Below, piece after piece: positions 1 through 5,106 of a stretch of DNA of 5,106 nucleotides. The stretch lies in NCBI GenBank assembly GCA_044227705.1, contig JBGAWE010000276.1, positions 1 to 5,106 of the forward strand, given 5' to 3'. The position numbers and the translations under genes are program-made. The notes beneath the pieces are model-generated. The model saw only the letters and a list, made by a program, of their open reading frames with translations, did no database searches and had not been told where the DNA came from. Every line of letters starts with the position of its first letter. Positions within the stretch are counted from its first letter, which is position 1. Origin of the DNA: JANOQP01 sp044227705 (lineage in GTDB: Bacteria > Bacteroidota > Bacteroidia > Chitinophagales > Saprospiraceae).

Positions 1-151
1 CCGCGCGGTCTTTTTTGAAAAAATGGACGGGTTGAAAACAGCCCAGCTCGACATCGACTTGAGCCGGGAGATGGATGGCGTCTACTTCCTGAAAATCGAG
101 CCGGATGGGCGGCGAGCCGTCGTCAAACGGTTGATTGTCAGCAAGTTGTGA
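1..151 (+). CDS. C-terminal end of a T9SS-exported protein (5' partial)
   Basis: Only the last 49 codons are inside the window, read from base 2 to a TGA at 149-151; the 5' end is off the left edge. The visible peptide ends MDGVYFLKIEPDGRRAVVKR followed by LIVSKL. This matches the final beta-strands of the type A C-terminal sorting domain of type IX secretion substrates: a G-V-Y-F-L-K/R strand, a short turn, then a K-R-L-I/V-V strand and a basic-hydrophobic end. In that family the domain guides a protein across the outer membrane and is usually removed, or replaced by an anchor, at the cell surface. The catalytic or binding part of the protein is not visible, so its function is unknown. The gene converges on the 658-residue T9SS protein on the other strand. 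Its sorting domain is clearly different in sequence from that neighbour's, so the two are not a recent duplication. Confidence 0.8.
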   Translation, partial: RAVFFEKMDGLKTAQLDIDLSREMDGVYFLKIEPDGRRAVVKRLIVSKL

Positions 152-152
152 C

Positions 153-250
153 AAAAAAAACAGAGGCGGCCGAGGCGGCACGGCGTTTTGCAGGGGCTTT
201 GATTGCACCCTTTGAAACGCTGTTCCGTCCCGGTCGCCTCTGTCGTTTTT
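153..250. terminator. Long imperfect hairpin, probable bidirectional terminator
   Basis: Bases 160-172 pair with 231-243 as 13 consecutive pairs, one of them a G-U. Inside this, 174-186 pair with 217-230 apart from one bulge (228) and one mismatch (179 with 224). The centre, 190-213, can also fold (for example 192-195 with 208-211). The stem is flanked on the left by eight A residues (153-160, the last also in the stem) and on the right by five T residues (246-250). A minus-strand transcript would therefore end in a hairpin plus U-tract, and so would a plus-strand one. It lies between the convergent stops at 149-151 and 325-327, as expected for a shared terminator. It is much longer than a usual terminator, so a small repeat element or a structured RNA remains possible. 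The rest of the gap, 251-324, shows nothing I can name. Confidence 0.6.
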
Positions 251-324
251 ATGTGGCGAATCGAATCAAATCGCGCCAAGAGAAAGCCACGCTCGCGCAG
301 GCTCTGTTTCAGAAAAGGCTTATA

Positions 325-2301
325 TTACCGGTTCCGAACGACACGCTCGACCGCCTCGCCGCTTTCTGTTTTCAGTTTCAAAAAAAACACCCCGGCTTGC
401 TCGCCGAAGTCCGCCGCGTCGAGCGGCCAGCGGTTCTCGCCTTCGGCAAATTGGCGGCTCTTCCACCCGATTTTTTTCCCAAAAACATCGACGACTGACA
501 GCTCGACCGGCCCTGCTTTTTTCAAAAAGAAGACCAGCTCGCAGTGGTCGCGGAACGGATTTGGGCGTGCGCCGAGTAGCGCAACTCCCTGATTTTCAAT
601 GTCTTCGGCGGATAACGTCCCGCCCGTTGGCATCCAATCGGTCGGCGGTGTGGCGACCAGGTCGCCGAGTTTGAACGCTGTGAAATCAACCGCGACCGGG
701 CCAACGCCATCGACCACCACCGACCCCGAAAGCGTTGCCGACCACGGGTTCGACGGGTCGGCAAAGACCGTGCTTTTCGGGAAAAACTTCCACGGCGATG
801 TTAGCCCCGGCAGCGAGGAGACGGTGCCGTTTGCGAGGCCGCGCAGCAATTGGAAGTCGGCCCAGTCGAGGCTGCCCGAGCCGTCCATGTCGGCGGCGAG
901 GAGTTCGACGGGCGAGGCGAGCGGGGCGAGGCCCCAGAGGTGGTCGCGCAGCCTTTCCGCGTCGATGAGGGTAATGCCCTCGGAGAAGGAGGTCGTCAGA
1001 TTTGGTTCGAGCGAATAAGGGGCCTCTGACGGCATTTTTGGAAATGAAAAGCTGCCATCCGAGCCGGTTTCTTCGGCCATCTGGCCGTTTGGCAGGGCGC
1101 CAACGGGGCCGCCGGAGAGGGTCATTTTCACCGCCGGGAGGCCGCTGCCGTCGATTTTCGAGACCGTCCCAAACGGTTTGACCGGCGAACCGGGGCAGAG
1201 GGCGGGTGCGTTGTTCGCCTGCACGACGATGTAGGTCAGGCAGAAATCGGCGTTGCCCGCAGCGTCCTGCGCCCAGAGTTCGAGGGCGACGGTGCCGAGG
1301 TCGTCGCAGTTGAGGGTCAGGCCGATCGTCGTCGGGAAGCCGCTGCCGGTGCCCGCTTTTCGAATGCCGAATTTGAGCAGGCCGCTCGGCGTGCAGTTGT
1401 CGGAGGCGTATTGGAGGAAGTCGCTGGCCCACACGTCGAGCATCCCTGAAGGGTTCATCAGGTTGGCGGAGAGGCCGTTGATGCAGACGACGGTCGGGTT
1501 TTTCGCGTCTTTTATGGTAAAGAACTGCCCGCAAGCCGCCTCGTGGCCGCAGCCGTCGCGGGCAATCCATTTTATCATGTGCTTGCCGTAGGGCAGCTCG
1601 AAGCCGGGCGGAAAGGCGATGCTGGCGAAGGCCGTGTCCGCGTCGGTTGTTATGTCAATCGGAAAGGCACCGGGCGAGTCGCTGACCATCGTCGAGTCGA
1701 ACGCGCCATCGTCATTGAGGTCGAGGAAAAGGAGATATCGGAAGGTTAGGTTGCTGCCCGAGCATTCGTCCCACGCTTTCGTGGAAAGATTGACCGCGCC
1801 CTCGCACTGGTCGTGGCCGGCGTGATTGTACTTCGACGGGTCGTTCGGAGAGAAGTCGTTGAAAATCAAGTCCTTGCAAGGCGCGAGGATGGGGTCGCCG
1901 CTGTCCTGAATCTTGATTATCTGGCTGTATCTCAGGTAGCCGTGGTTGGCGACTGTTCCTTGCACGGTCGGCCCTGTGTTCGTCGAAGTCGGGTTAAGGA
2001 TGGTGACGGACGACCAGTTCGGGTCGAAGTTGCACCAATAGAGGAGCGTCCAAGTCCTGACGATTTTCACGCAGGCGTCGGGCACGACGGTGAAGACCTC
2101 GTCGGTGTGAGAGACGCCGACGCCGGTCGAGCAGGCGACGCCCGTGATGGTCGGCGGCGTGAGCGGGGCCGTGCCGTTGCATTGGGTGAGGGAGAGGTCG
2201 TCGGGAAATTTGACGGTGTAGAGCGTCTGTGCGGCCAGTTGGATGTGGAAGAAAAGGCCGATGGCCAGCACGGTGAGTGCGGTCGAGAATTGCTTAAACA
2301 T
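325..2301 (-). CDS. Secreted multidomain protein with dockerin-like segment and T9SS sorting domain
   Basis: A 658-residue protein starting at the ATG at 2299-2301. I chose this start because a classic signal peptide begins there: MFKQ, a hydrophobic core, and LAAQ near residue 25. Residues 26-240 are Cys-rich and include R-T-W-T and a C-x-F-D-P-N-W stretch. A DLNDDGAFD calcium-loop-like motif lies near 194-202. Residues about 240-272 (KWIARDGCGHEAACGQFFTI) and 290-361 (WASDF, DNCTP, LWAQDAAGNADFC) look like the HYR/Ig-type modules common in Saprospiraceae surface proteins. Residues 377-435 resemble a carboxypeptidase-regulatory-like fold. Residues 441-505 are dockerin-like, with the loop DMDGSGSLDWAD at 471-482. 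DFTAFKLGDL follows at 539-548. Residues 573-658 form the sorting domain, with PNPF at 580-583 and GVFFLKLKT near the end. By family it should be exported by T9SS and released or anchored at the surface, perhaps as an adhesin or matrix protein; there is no catalytic domain that I recognise. An in-frame ATG at 2343 would add 14 residues and cannot be excluded. Confidence 0.85.
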   Translation of the reverse strand: MFKQFSTALTVLAIGLFFHIQLAAQTLYTVKFPDDLSLTQCNGTAPLTPPTITGVACSTGVGVSHTDEVFTVVPDACVKIVRTWTLLYWCNFDPNWSSVTILNPTSTNTGPTVQGTVANHGYLRYSQIIKIQDSGDPILAPCKDLIFNDFSPNDPSKYNHAGHDQCEGAVNLSTKAWDECSGSNLTFRYLLFLDLNDDGAFDSTMVSDSPGAFPIDITTDADTAFASIAFPPGFELPYGKHMIKWIARDGCGHEAACGQFFTIKDAKNPTVVCINGLSANLMNPSGMLDVWASDFLQYASDNCTPSGLLKFGIRKAGTGSGFPTTIGLTLNCDDLGTVALELWAQDAAGNADFCLTYIVVQANNAPALCPGSPVKPFGTVSKIDGSGLPAVKMTLSGGPVGALPNGQMAEETGSDGSFSFPKMPSEAPYSLEPNLTTSFSEGITLIDAERLRDHLWGLAPLASPVELLAADMDGSGSLDWADFQLLRGLANGTVSSLPGLTSPWKFFPKSTVFADPSNPWSATLSGSVVVDGVGPVAVDFTAFKLGDLVATPPTDWMPTGGTLSAEDIENQGVALLGARPNPFRDHCELVFFLKKAGPVELSVVDVFGKKIGWKSRQFAEGENRWPLDAADFGEQAGVFFLKLKTESGEAVERVVRNR

Positions 2302-2400
2302 GATGATTAACGAGCTTTGATTAGTTTTGAAATGGCGGTTCATCGCATTGCGGCGACTACCAATTTGGGGGTAGGCAAAAGTTGAGCCAAGTCTTTCGGA

Positions 2401-2431
2401 CAAAAGTAAAAGCCCGTCGGCGAGCCTCAAA
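2401..2431 (-). promoter_or_regulatory. Bacteroidota-type promoter for the secreted-protein gene
   Basis: On the minus strand a TTTG (2428-2431) and a TACTTTTG (2401-2408) are separated by exactly 19 bases. This matches the Bacteroidota housekeeping consensus (TTTG near -33 and TAnnTTTG near -7) at every defined position. It predicts transcription starting around 2393-2396 and a leader of about 95 nt before the ATG at 2301. The -33 element overlaps the TGA stop of glgA (2427-2429), so the secreted-protein gene probably has its own promoter rather than depending on read-through. The start codon is not preceded by a Shine-Dalgarno sequence, which is normal for this phylum. Confidence 0.7.
2408..2428 (-). 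terminator. Weak terminator-like hairpin after glgA
   Basis: Immediately after the glgA stop the minus strand reads GCTCG-CCGA-CGGGC (2425-2412), a five-pair stem with one G-U and a four-base loop. Weak outer pairs are possible, and TTTTACTTTTG follows. The interrupted T-run could end glgA transcription. The same T-run supplies the -7 element of the next promoter, so the signal is ambiguous. The stem is short; this is a tentative call. Confidence 0.3.
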
Positions 2432-3851
2432 CCGTCGTGAACCGCCGGTAGACGTCAAAGTAGCGCTCGACCGCCGACTCCCATGAAAAATCAATCCCCA
2501 TGATTCGCTCGCGGATGTAGTTGATGCTTTCTGGGTGGTTCCACCAGACATGGGCCGCGCGGTGCAGGGCGTTCGCCGCCTCGCCCACGTCGAAGTTTTG
2601 GAAGCGAAAGCCGCGCCCGTTCGGCTCGTCGAGGTCGGTCACGGTGTCCTTCAACCCGCCGACCGCGCGGACAATGGGGATGGTTCCATAGCGCATCGAG
2701 TACATCTGGTTCAGCCCGCACGGCTCCACCCGAGAGGGCATTACTAGAAAATCAGCACCCGCGTAAATCAGGTGGCTCAACCCCTCGTGGTAGCCGATAT
2801 AACAGTCGACGAGGCCGGGCAGCTCGTGCTTGAGTTGCTGGAAACTGCGCTCCATCGCCCCGTCGCCCGAGCCGAGAACGAGGAAGGCAATCCGGCCGCC
2901 GCGCCCGATATAGTTGCGGATGGTGTCGGGCAAGAGGTCAGCCCCCTTCTCCCCCGCCATCCGGCCGATATAGGCGAAGAGCGGCAGGTTTGGGTCGAGC
3001 TTGAAGTTCTCCAAAAGGGCCTGTTTGTTCAGCCGCTTGAACTCGCCCGTGCTGTCCTCCAGTTTGTGGGAAATCATCGGGTCGGTCTTCGGGTCCCAGA
3101 CCTCGGCGTCGATGCCGTTGAGGATGCCGAACTGTTTTCGCCATTCGGAATGGAAAAGCGGCTCCAGCCCGAGCGAGCTTTCATGCAGCTCGAAAAGGTA
3201 GCTCGGGCTGACGGTGGTCACCGCCCAAGCGCAGCGGACGGCCGCCGCCATCGGGTTGACGATGCCGTTCCAATCAATCATCCACCGCTTGTCTGCCTCG
3301 TAGTAAGGAAGGAAATTCCCCTTCTTCCATGAAAAGCCGCCCTGGTAGTTGCCGTTGTGTATGGTGAAGACGACCGGCATGTTGCTCAAGTCGCGGTACT
3401 CGGGGCAGGCCTTGAGCATCCACGGCAGCAGCCCGGCGTGGTGGTCGTGGCAATGGAGGACGCGCGGCTTTTCGGGAAAGGATTGAATCCACTGGATGAC
3501 CGCCTGTTGAAAAACGAGCAGCCTTTCCACCTCGTCGCCGTGCCCGTAAATCTCCGCTCGGTCGAACAGCCCCGGCACGTCGACGACGAAGAGGGGGAAG
3601 CCGAGCGAGTTGTCCGACTCCTGCTGCACCGTGAATCCCGCCCACCAGTCGTTGCCCATGCGGACGGAGCCGCTGAAGACCGTCGTCCACGCCCGTGCAT
3701 GAATCCATTTCGTGGCATACTTCGGGATGACGGCCCCGGTCGTCACGCCCGCCTTGTTCATGTACTTCGGGAGCGAGCCGACGACGTCGCCCAGCCCGCC
3801 GGTCTTGGCCGCCGGGTAGCATTCTGCGCTGATATGGAGGACTTTGAGCAT
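2427..3851 (-). CDS. glgA: Glycogen synthase (ADP-glucose type, GT5)
   Basis: A 474-residue cytoplasmic enzyme of the usual length for bacterial glycogen synthase, which transfers glucose from ADP-glucose to the non-reducing end of an alpha-1,4-glucan. The N-terminal Rossmann domain opens with MLKVLHISAECYP and the nucleotide-sugar-binding loop KTGGLGDV (16-23). HCHDHHAGL (133-141) corresponds to the HxHDWH motif of the family, with His in place of Trp. NGID lies at 245-248. The C-terminal domain has IGRMAGEKG (295-303), whose Arg297 and Lys302 correspond to the conserved phosphate-binding Arg and Lys. The key block is PSRVEPCGLNQMYSMRYGT (372-390), in which Glu376 is the conserved active-site acid. 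VGGLKDTV (397-404) is the second glycine-rich motif. The start is the ATG at 3849-3851; no Shine-Dalgarno is seen. A strong terminator lies just upstream (3928-3960), so its promoter should fall within about 3852-3936, although no good consensus is visible there. No other glycogen gene is in the window. Confidence 0.96.
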   Translation of the reverse strand: MLKVLHISAECYPAAKTGGLGDVVGSLPKYMNKAGVTTGAVIPKYATKWIHARAWTTVFSGSVRMGNDWWAGFTVQQESDNSLGFPLFVVDVPGLFDRAEIYGHGDEVERLLVFQQAVIQWIQSFPEKPRVLHCHDHHAGLLPWMLKACPEYRDLSNMPVVFTIHNGNYQGGFSWKKGNFLPYYEADKRWMIDWNGIVNPMAAAVRCAWAVTTVSPSYLFELHESSLGLEPLFHSEWRKQFGILNGIDAEVWDPKTDPMISHKLEDSTGEFKRLNKQALLENFKLDPNLPLFAYIGRMAGEKGADLLPDTIRNYIGRGGRIAFLVLGSGDGAMERSFQQLKHELPGLVDCYIGYHEGLSHLIYAGADFLVMPSRVEPCGLNQMYSMRYGTIPIVRAVGGLKDTVTDLDEPNGRGFRFQNFDVGEAANALHRAAHVWWNHPESINYIRERIMGIDFSWESAVERYFDVYRRFTTV

Positions 3852-3868
3852 GGAAAAGGTGTGTTTTT

Positions 3869-3913
3869 GCGTGGAAACTTCCGGCCGCTAATGAAGCTCG
3901 TTTTTCCCCACGC
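3869..3913 (-). promoter_or_regulatory. Inverted repeat in the glgA leader
   Basis: On the minus strand GCGTGG (3913-3908) can pair with CCACGC (3874-3869), and an inner GAAG-type arm (3893-3896 with 3878-3881) can extend the fold around a loop of about 11 bases. The structure would sit 17 bases upstream of the glgA ATG. It has no T-tract directly after it, so it is not an ordinary terminator. It may be a leader hairpin or a chance palindrome. Confidence 0.25.
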
Positions 3914-3927
3914 CTTTCCTTTTTGGC

Positions 3928-3960
3928 AAAAAAAATGGGCGGCCCGTTTCCGAGCCGCCC
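3928..3960 (-). terminator. Strong intrinsic terminator after the ECF-sensor-like gene
   Basis: Read on the minus strand, GGGCGGCTCG - GAAA - CGGGCCGCCC (3960-3937) forms a ten-pair stem, with one G-U, closed by a GAAA tetraloop. It is followed by one A (complement of 3936) and eight T residues (complement of 3928-3935). It lies 40 bases past the stop of the 159-residue gene and upstream of glgA, and it should separate the two transcripts. On the plus strand no T-run follows the stem, so termination is directional. Confidence 0.9.
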
Positions 3961-4000
3961 AGCATTCGATGCTTTCGTCACCTCCGGTTTTTGGGAAGAA

Positions 4001-4480
4001 TTACTTGTTGCGCCTGCGCCCGCCCGGCCCGGCTGGCCCGCCGGGGGCCGCGCCCGCCTTCCGCTCGCGGTTCTGGATTTTTTTGAGGAGCTCCTCTTTG
4101 AAATCCCGTTCGATGCCTTGCAGGCGGGCCACCTTCCGGGCGGGCAGCACCTTTCGGAAGCGGGCGAGGTACTCCTTTTTAAGGTCAAGCTCGCGCTGGT
4201 CCTGCTCGACGGAGCGGAGGATGAACTGCTCGACCTCCGCGTCGCTCATCGAGTCGATGTCCTTGTCGGACTTGTACTGCTCGTTGAGCTTCTGCCGGGC
4301 GTCGCGGAACTCGTTCATGATGGGCCAGAACTTCTCCGCCTCATCGCTCGTCAGGTTGAGCCGCTCTGTGAAGAAGGCGATGCGGAAGGCCTCGATCTTG
4401 TCCTTCCTGTCGCCCGGCTGGGCGAGGGAGGCGGTGGTCAAAAAGAGGCCAAAAAGGGGCAGAAAAAGAATGCGTTTCAT
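4001..4480 (-). CDS. Exported helical protein, Spy-like 'sensor of ECF-type sigma factor' family
   Basis: A 159-residue protein starting at the ATG at 4478-4480. This start was chosen because a clean signal peptide follows (MKRILFLPLF, hydrophobic core, SLAQ near 18-21); an upstream in-frame ATG at 4555 would put 25 unlikely residues before it. The mature part is almost all charged helix. It begins with KIEAFRIAFFTERLNLTSDE (28-47) followed by AEKFWPIMNEF (48-58), the signature of small Bacteroidota proteins annotated as sensors of ECF-type sigma factors and distantly similar to Spy/CpxP. A second helical block, EYLARFRKVLPARKVARLQG (103-122) running to about 138, matches the end of that family. 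The C-terminus (142-159) is a Gly/Pro-rich, basic tail. It lies 90 bases after the anti-sigma-like gene on the same strand, as expected for the last gene of an ECF sigma operon. A role in envelope stress sensing is inferred from family and context, not shown. Confidence 0.75.
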   Translation of the reverse strand: MKRILFLPLFGLFLTTASLAQPGDRKDKIEAFRIAFFTERLNLTSDEAEKFWPIMNEFRDARQKLNEQYKSDKDIDSMSDAEVEQFILRSVEQDQRELDLKKEYLARFRKVLPARKVARLQGIERDFKEELLKKIQNRERKAGAAPGGPAGPGGRRRNK

Positions 4481-4500
4481 GACAAAACGGGTGGATGGTT

Positions 4501-4530
4501 TAAAAAATGGCCCGCCTCGCGGCCGACCGG
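4501..4530 (-). terminator. Possible weak terminator or attenuator hairpin
   Basis: In the 90-base gap between the anti-sigma-like gene and the sensor-like gene, the minus strand reads GGCCGC-GAG-GCGGGCC (4524-4509). This forms about six pairs with a single bulged G and a three-base loop, followed by A and six T (4507-4502). It could partly terminate and so lower expression of the downstream gene. The stem is short and bulged, so this is tentative. I found no TAnnTTTG promoter in the gap. Confidence 0.35.
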
Positions 4531-4570
4531 ATTGGTTCGGGATTAAACTTTCCATGGAATGAAAACTGGT

Positions 4571-5106
4571 TCAGAGCATGTCCTTCAGGTCTTCCTCGGA
4601 GAGGTCGTCGAGCATTTCCCGCAGGGCAGGAGCTGCGTCCTCCGCGTCGATTTCGGGCCGGTCATTGGTCGTCGCGACGGGCATTTCGCCGACCAGTTCC
4701 TCCCGCGCCAGCTCCTCGGGCGAGAACTCCGCGAGGTTGACGGCGAGGTAGGCCTGAACCTCCTCGGCGGAGATCTTTTCGGAGAGGCAGACGCTGTTGC
4801 AGGCGACCAGGTTCTCCTCGACGGCCGGTTTTCGGCTGAAAAAGATGCCGACCGCGACCATCAAAACCGCCACCGAGGCCGCCGCAGCCATCGCCGCCGG
4901 GCGGCTGATGGTCTTGAAAAAGGGTCGCGGCTTGAGGGCTGTTCTTTCGGCCTCGATTTTTTGAAAAACCCGGCCGGGCAGCTCCTCGAAGTAGTTTTCG
5001 GGGAGAGAAAACCCGTCGCCGACCGAGTTGATTTTTTGCAAAATCCGACCCTCATCGGCCTGCGCATTTTCAAAAAACCGGTCGCCCAGTTTTTCAAAAT
5101 ACCCCT
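4571..5106 (-). CDS. Probable anti-sigma-like single-pass membrane protein (5' partial)
   Basis: The reading frame is open to the right edge, so the start is outside; 177 complete residues are visible, ending at the TGA at 4571-4573. A TTG at 5041 could be taken as a start, but the upstream frame continues with protein-like sequence, so I treat the gene as truncated by the window. The cytosolic part carries two copies of a Y-F-E-x-L-x-x-R-x-F motif, GYFEKLGDRFFEN (1-13) and NYFEELPGRVFQKI (37-50), about 36 residues apart. One transmembrane helix follows a basic stretch at about 69-89 (Ala/Val-rich, ending GIFFS). The distal part (90-177) is acidic and ends REMLDDLSEEDLKDML. I recall similar P-x-G-Y-F-E-x-L motifs in Bacteroidota proteins encoded next to ECF sigma factors. 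Together with the downstream sensor-like gene this suggests an anti-sigma or membrane regulator role, but no zinc anti-sigma HxxxCxxC motif is visible in this part. The function is inferred. Confidence 0.65.
   Translation of the reverse strand, partial: GYFEKLGDRFFENAQADEGRILQKINSVGDGFSLPENYFEELPGRVFQKIEAERTALKPRPFFKTISRPAAMAAAASVAVLMVAVGIFFSRKPAVEENLVACNSVCLSEKISAEEVQAYLAVNLAEFSPEELAREELVGEMPVATTNDRPEIDAEDAAPALREMLDDLSEEDLKDML

Noticed and set aside
148..498. Plus-strand ORF of 116 codons after the first gene
   Set aside because: It starts inside the stop region of the first gene, runs through the hairpin, and then reads antisense across the conserved sorting domain of the minus-strand T9SS protein. 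The protein resembles no family I know.
686..1570. Minus-strand ORF of 294 codons within the secreted-protein gene
   Set aside because: It is a frame-shifted shadow, very rich in Arg and Pro, of the well-supported 658-residue frame.
2302..2430. Longer start for the secreted protein at 2430
   Set aside because: That start lies upstream of the predicted transcription start and within the promoter. The signal peptide begins at the ATG at 2301.
3274..4188. Minus-strand ORF of 304 codons spanning two genes
   Set aside because: It crosses the strong terminator and overlaps both glgA and the sensor-like gene out of frame, with an Arg/Pro-rich product.
4481..4555. Longer start for the sensor-like protein at 4555
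   Set aside because: It would place 25 polar, Gly/Pro/Arg-containing residues before a complete signal peptide and run through the hairpin at 4509-4524.
3357..4562. Plus-strand ORF of 401 codons
   Set aside because: It runs antisense through glgA, the terminator and the sensor-like gene, and has a low-complexity Arg/Pro-rich product. Long antisense frames are expected at this GC content.
5039..5041. TTG start for the anti-sigma-like protein
   Set aside because: The frame stays open to the window edge and encodes a second copy of the YFExL motif upstream, so the gene is longer than the window shows.
1..5106. Mobile element, CRISPR array, tRNA or rRNA
   Set aside because: I saw no transposase or integrase motifs, no regularly spaced direct repeats, and no tRNA-like or rRNA-like stretches in the short intergenic regions.

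Overview
The window looks like chromosomal DNA from a GC-rich member of the Bacteroidota, most likely a Saprospiraceae-like marine or wastewater lineage. Three things point there. Two genes end in type IX secretion (T9SS) C-terminal sorting domains. There is a near-perfect Bacteroidota-type promoter (TTTG, 19 bp, TACTTTTG). Start codons lack Shine-Dalgarno sequences. The lineage is an inference from protein style and cannot be fixed from sequence alone.

Layout, left to right. Positions 1-151 (+) hold the last 49 codons of a T9SS-exported protein. Positions 152-324 are a convergent intergenic region dominated by an 84-nt imperfect hairpin (160-243) flanked by an A-tract on the left and a T-tract on the right, which reads as a bidirectional terminator. 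Positions 325-2301 (-) encode a 658-residue secreted multidomain protein: signal peptide, Cys-rich Ig/HYR-like region, carboxypeptidase-regulatory-like fold, dockerin-like calcium-binding segment, T9SS sorting domain. Its promoter sits at 2401-2431 and overlaps the stop codon of the next gene. Positions 2427-3851 (-) encode glycogen synthase GlgA (GT5). A strong intrinsic terminator (3928-3960) separates glgA from positions 4001-4480 (-), a 159-residue exported helical protein of the Spy-like 'sensor of ECF-type sigma factor' kind. Positions 4571-5106 (-) hold the C-terminal 177 residues of a single-pass, probably anti-sigma-like membrane protein, whose 5' end lies beyond the right edge.

Functionally there are three separate units. 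The right-hand pair (anti-sigma-like protein plus small exported helical protein) looks like the tail of an ECF sigma-factor operon; the sigma gene would be expected just past position 5106. glgA stands between a terminator and the next gene's promoter and makes alpha-1,4-glucan storage polymer; no other glycogen gene is visible. The left-hand convergent pair are cell-surface or secreted products of the T9SS. I see no mobile element, CRISPR array, tRNA or rRNA, and no clear evidence for a wholly new system. The most interesting items are the long convergent hairpin, the promoter laid over the glgA stop with a hairpin in its spacer, and the duplicated YFExL motif in the anti-sigma-like protein.
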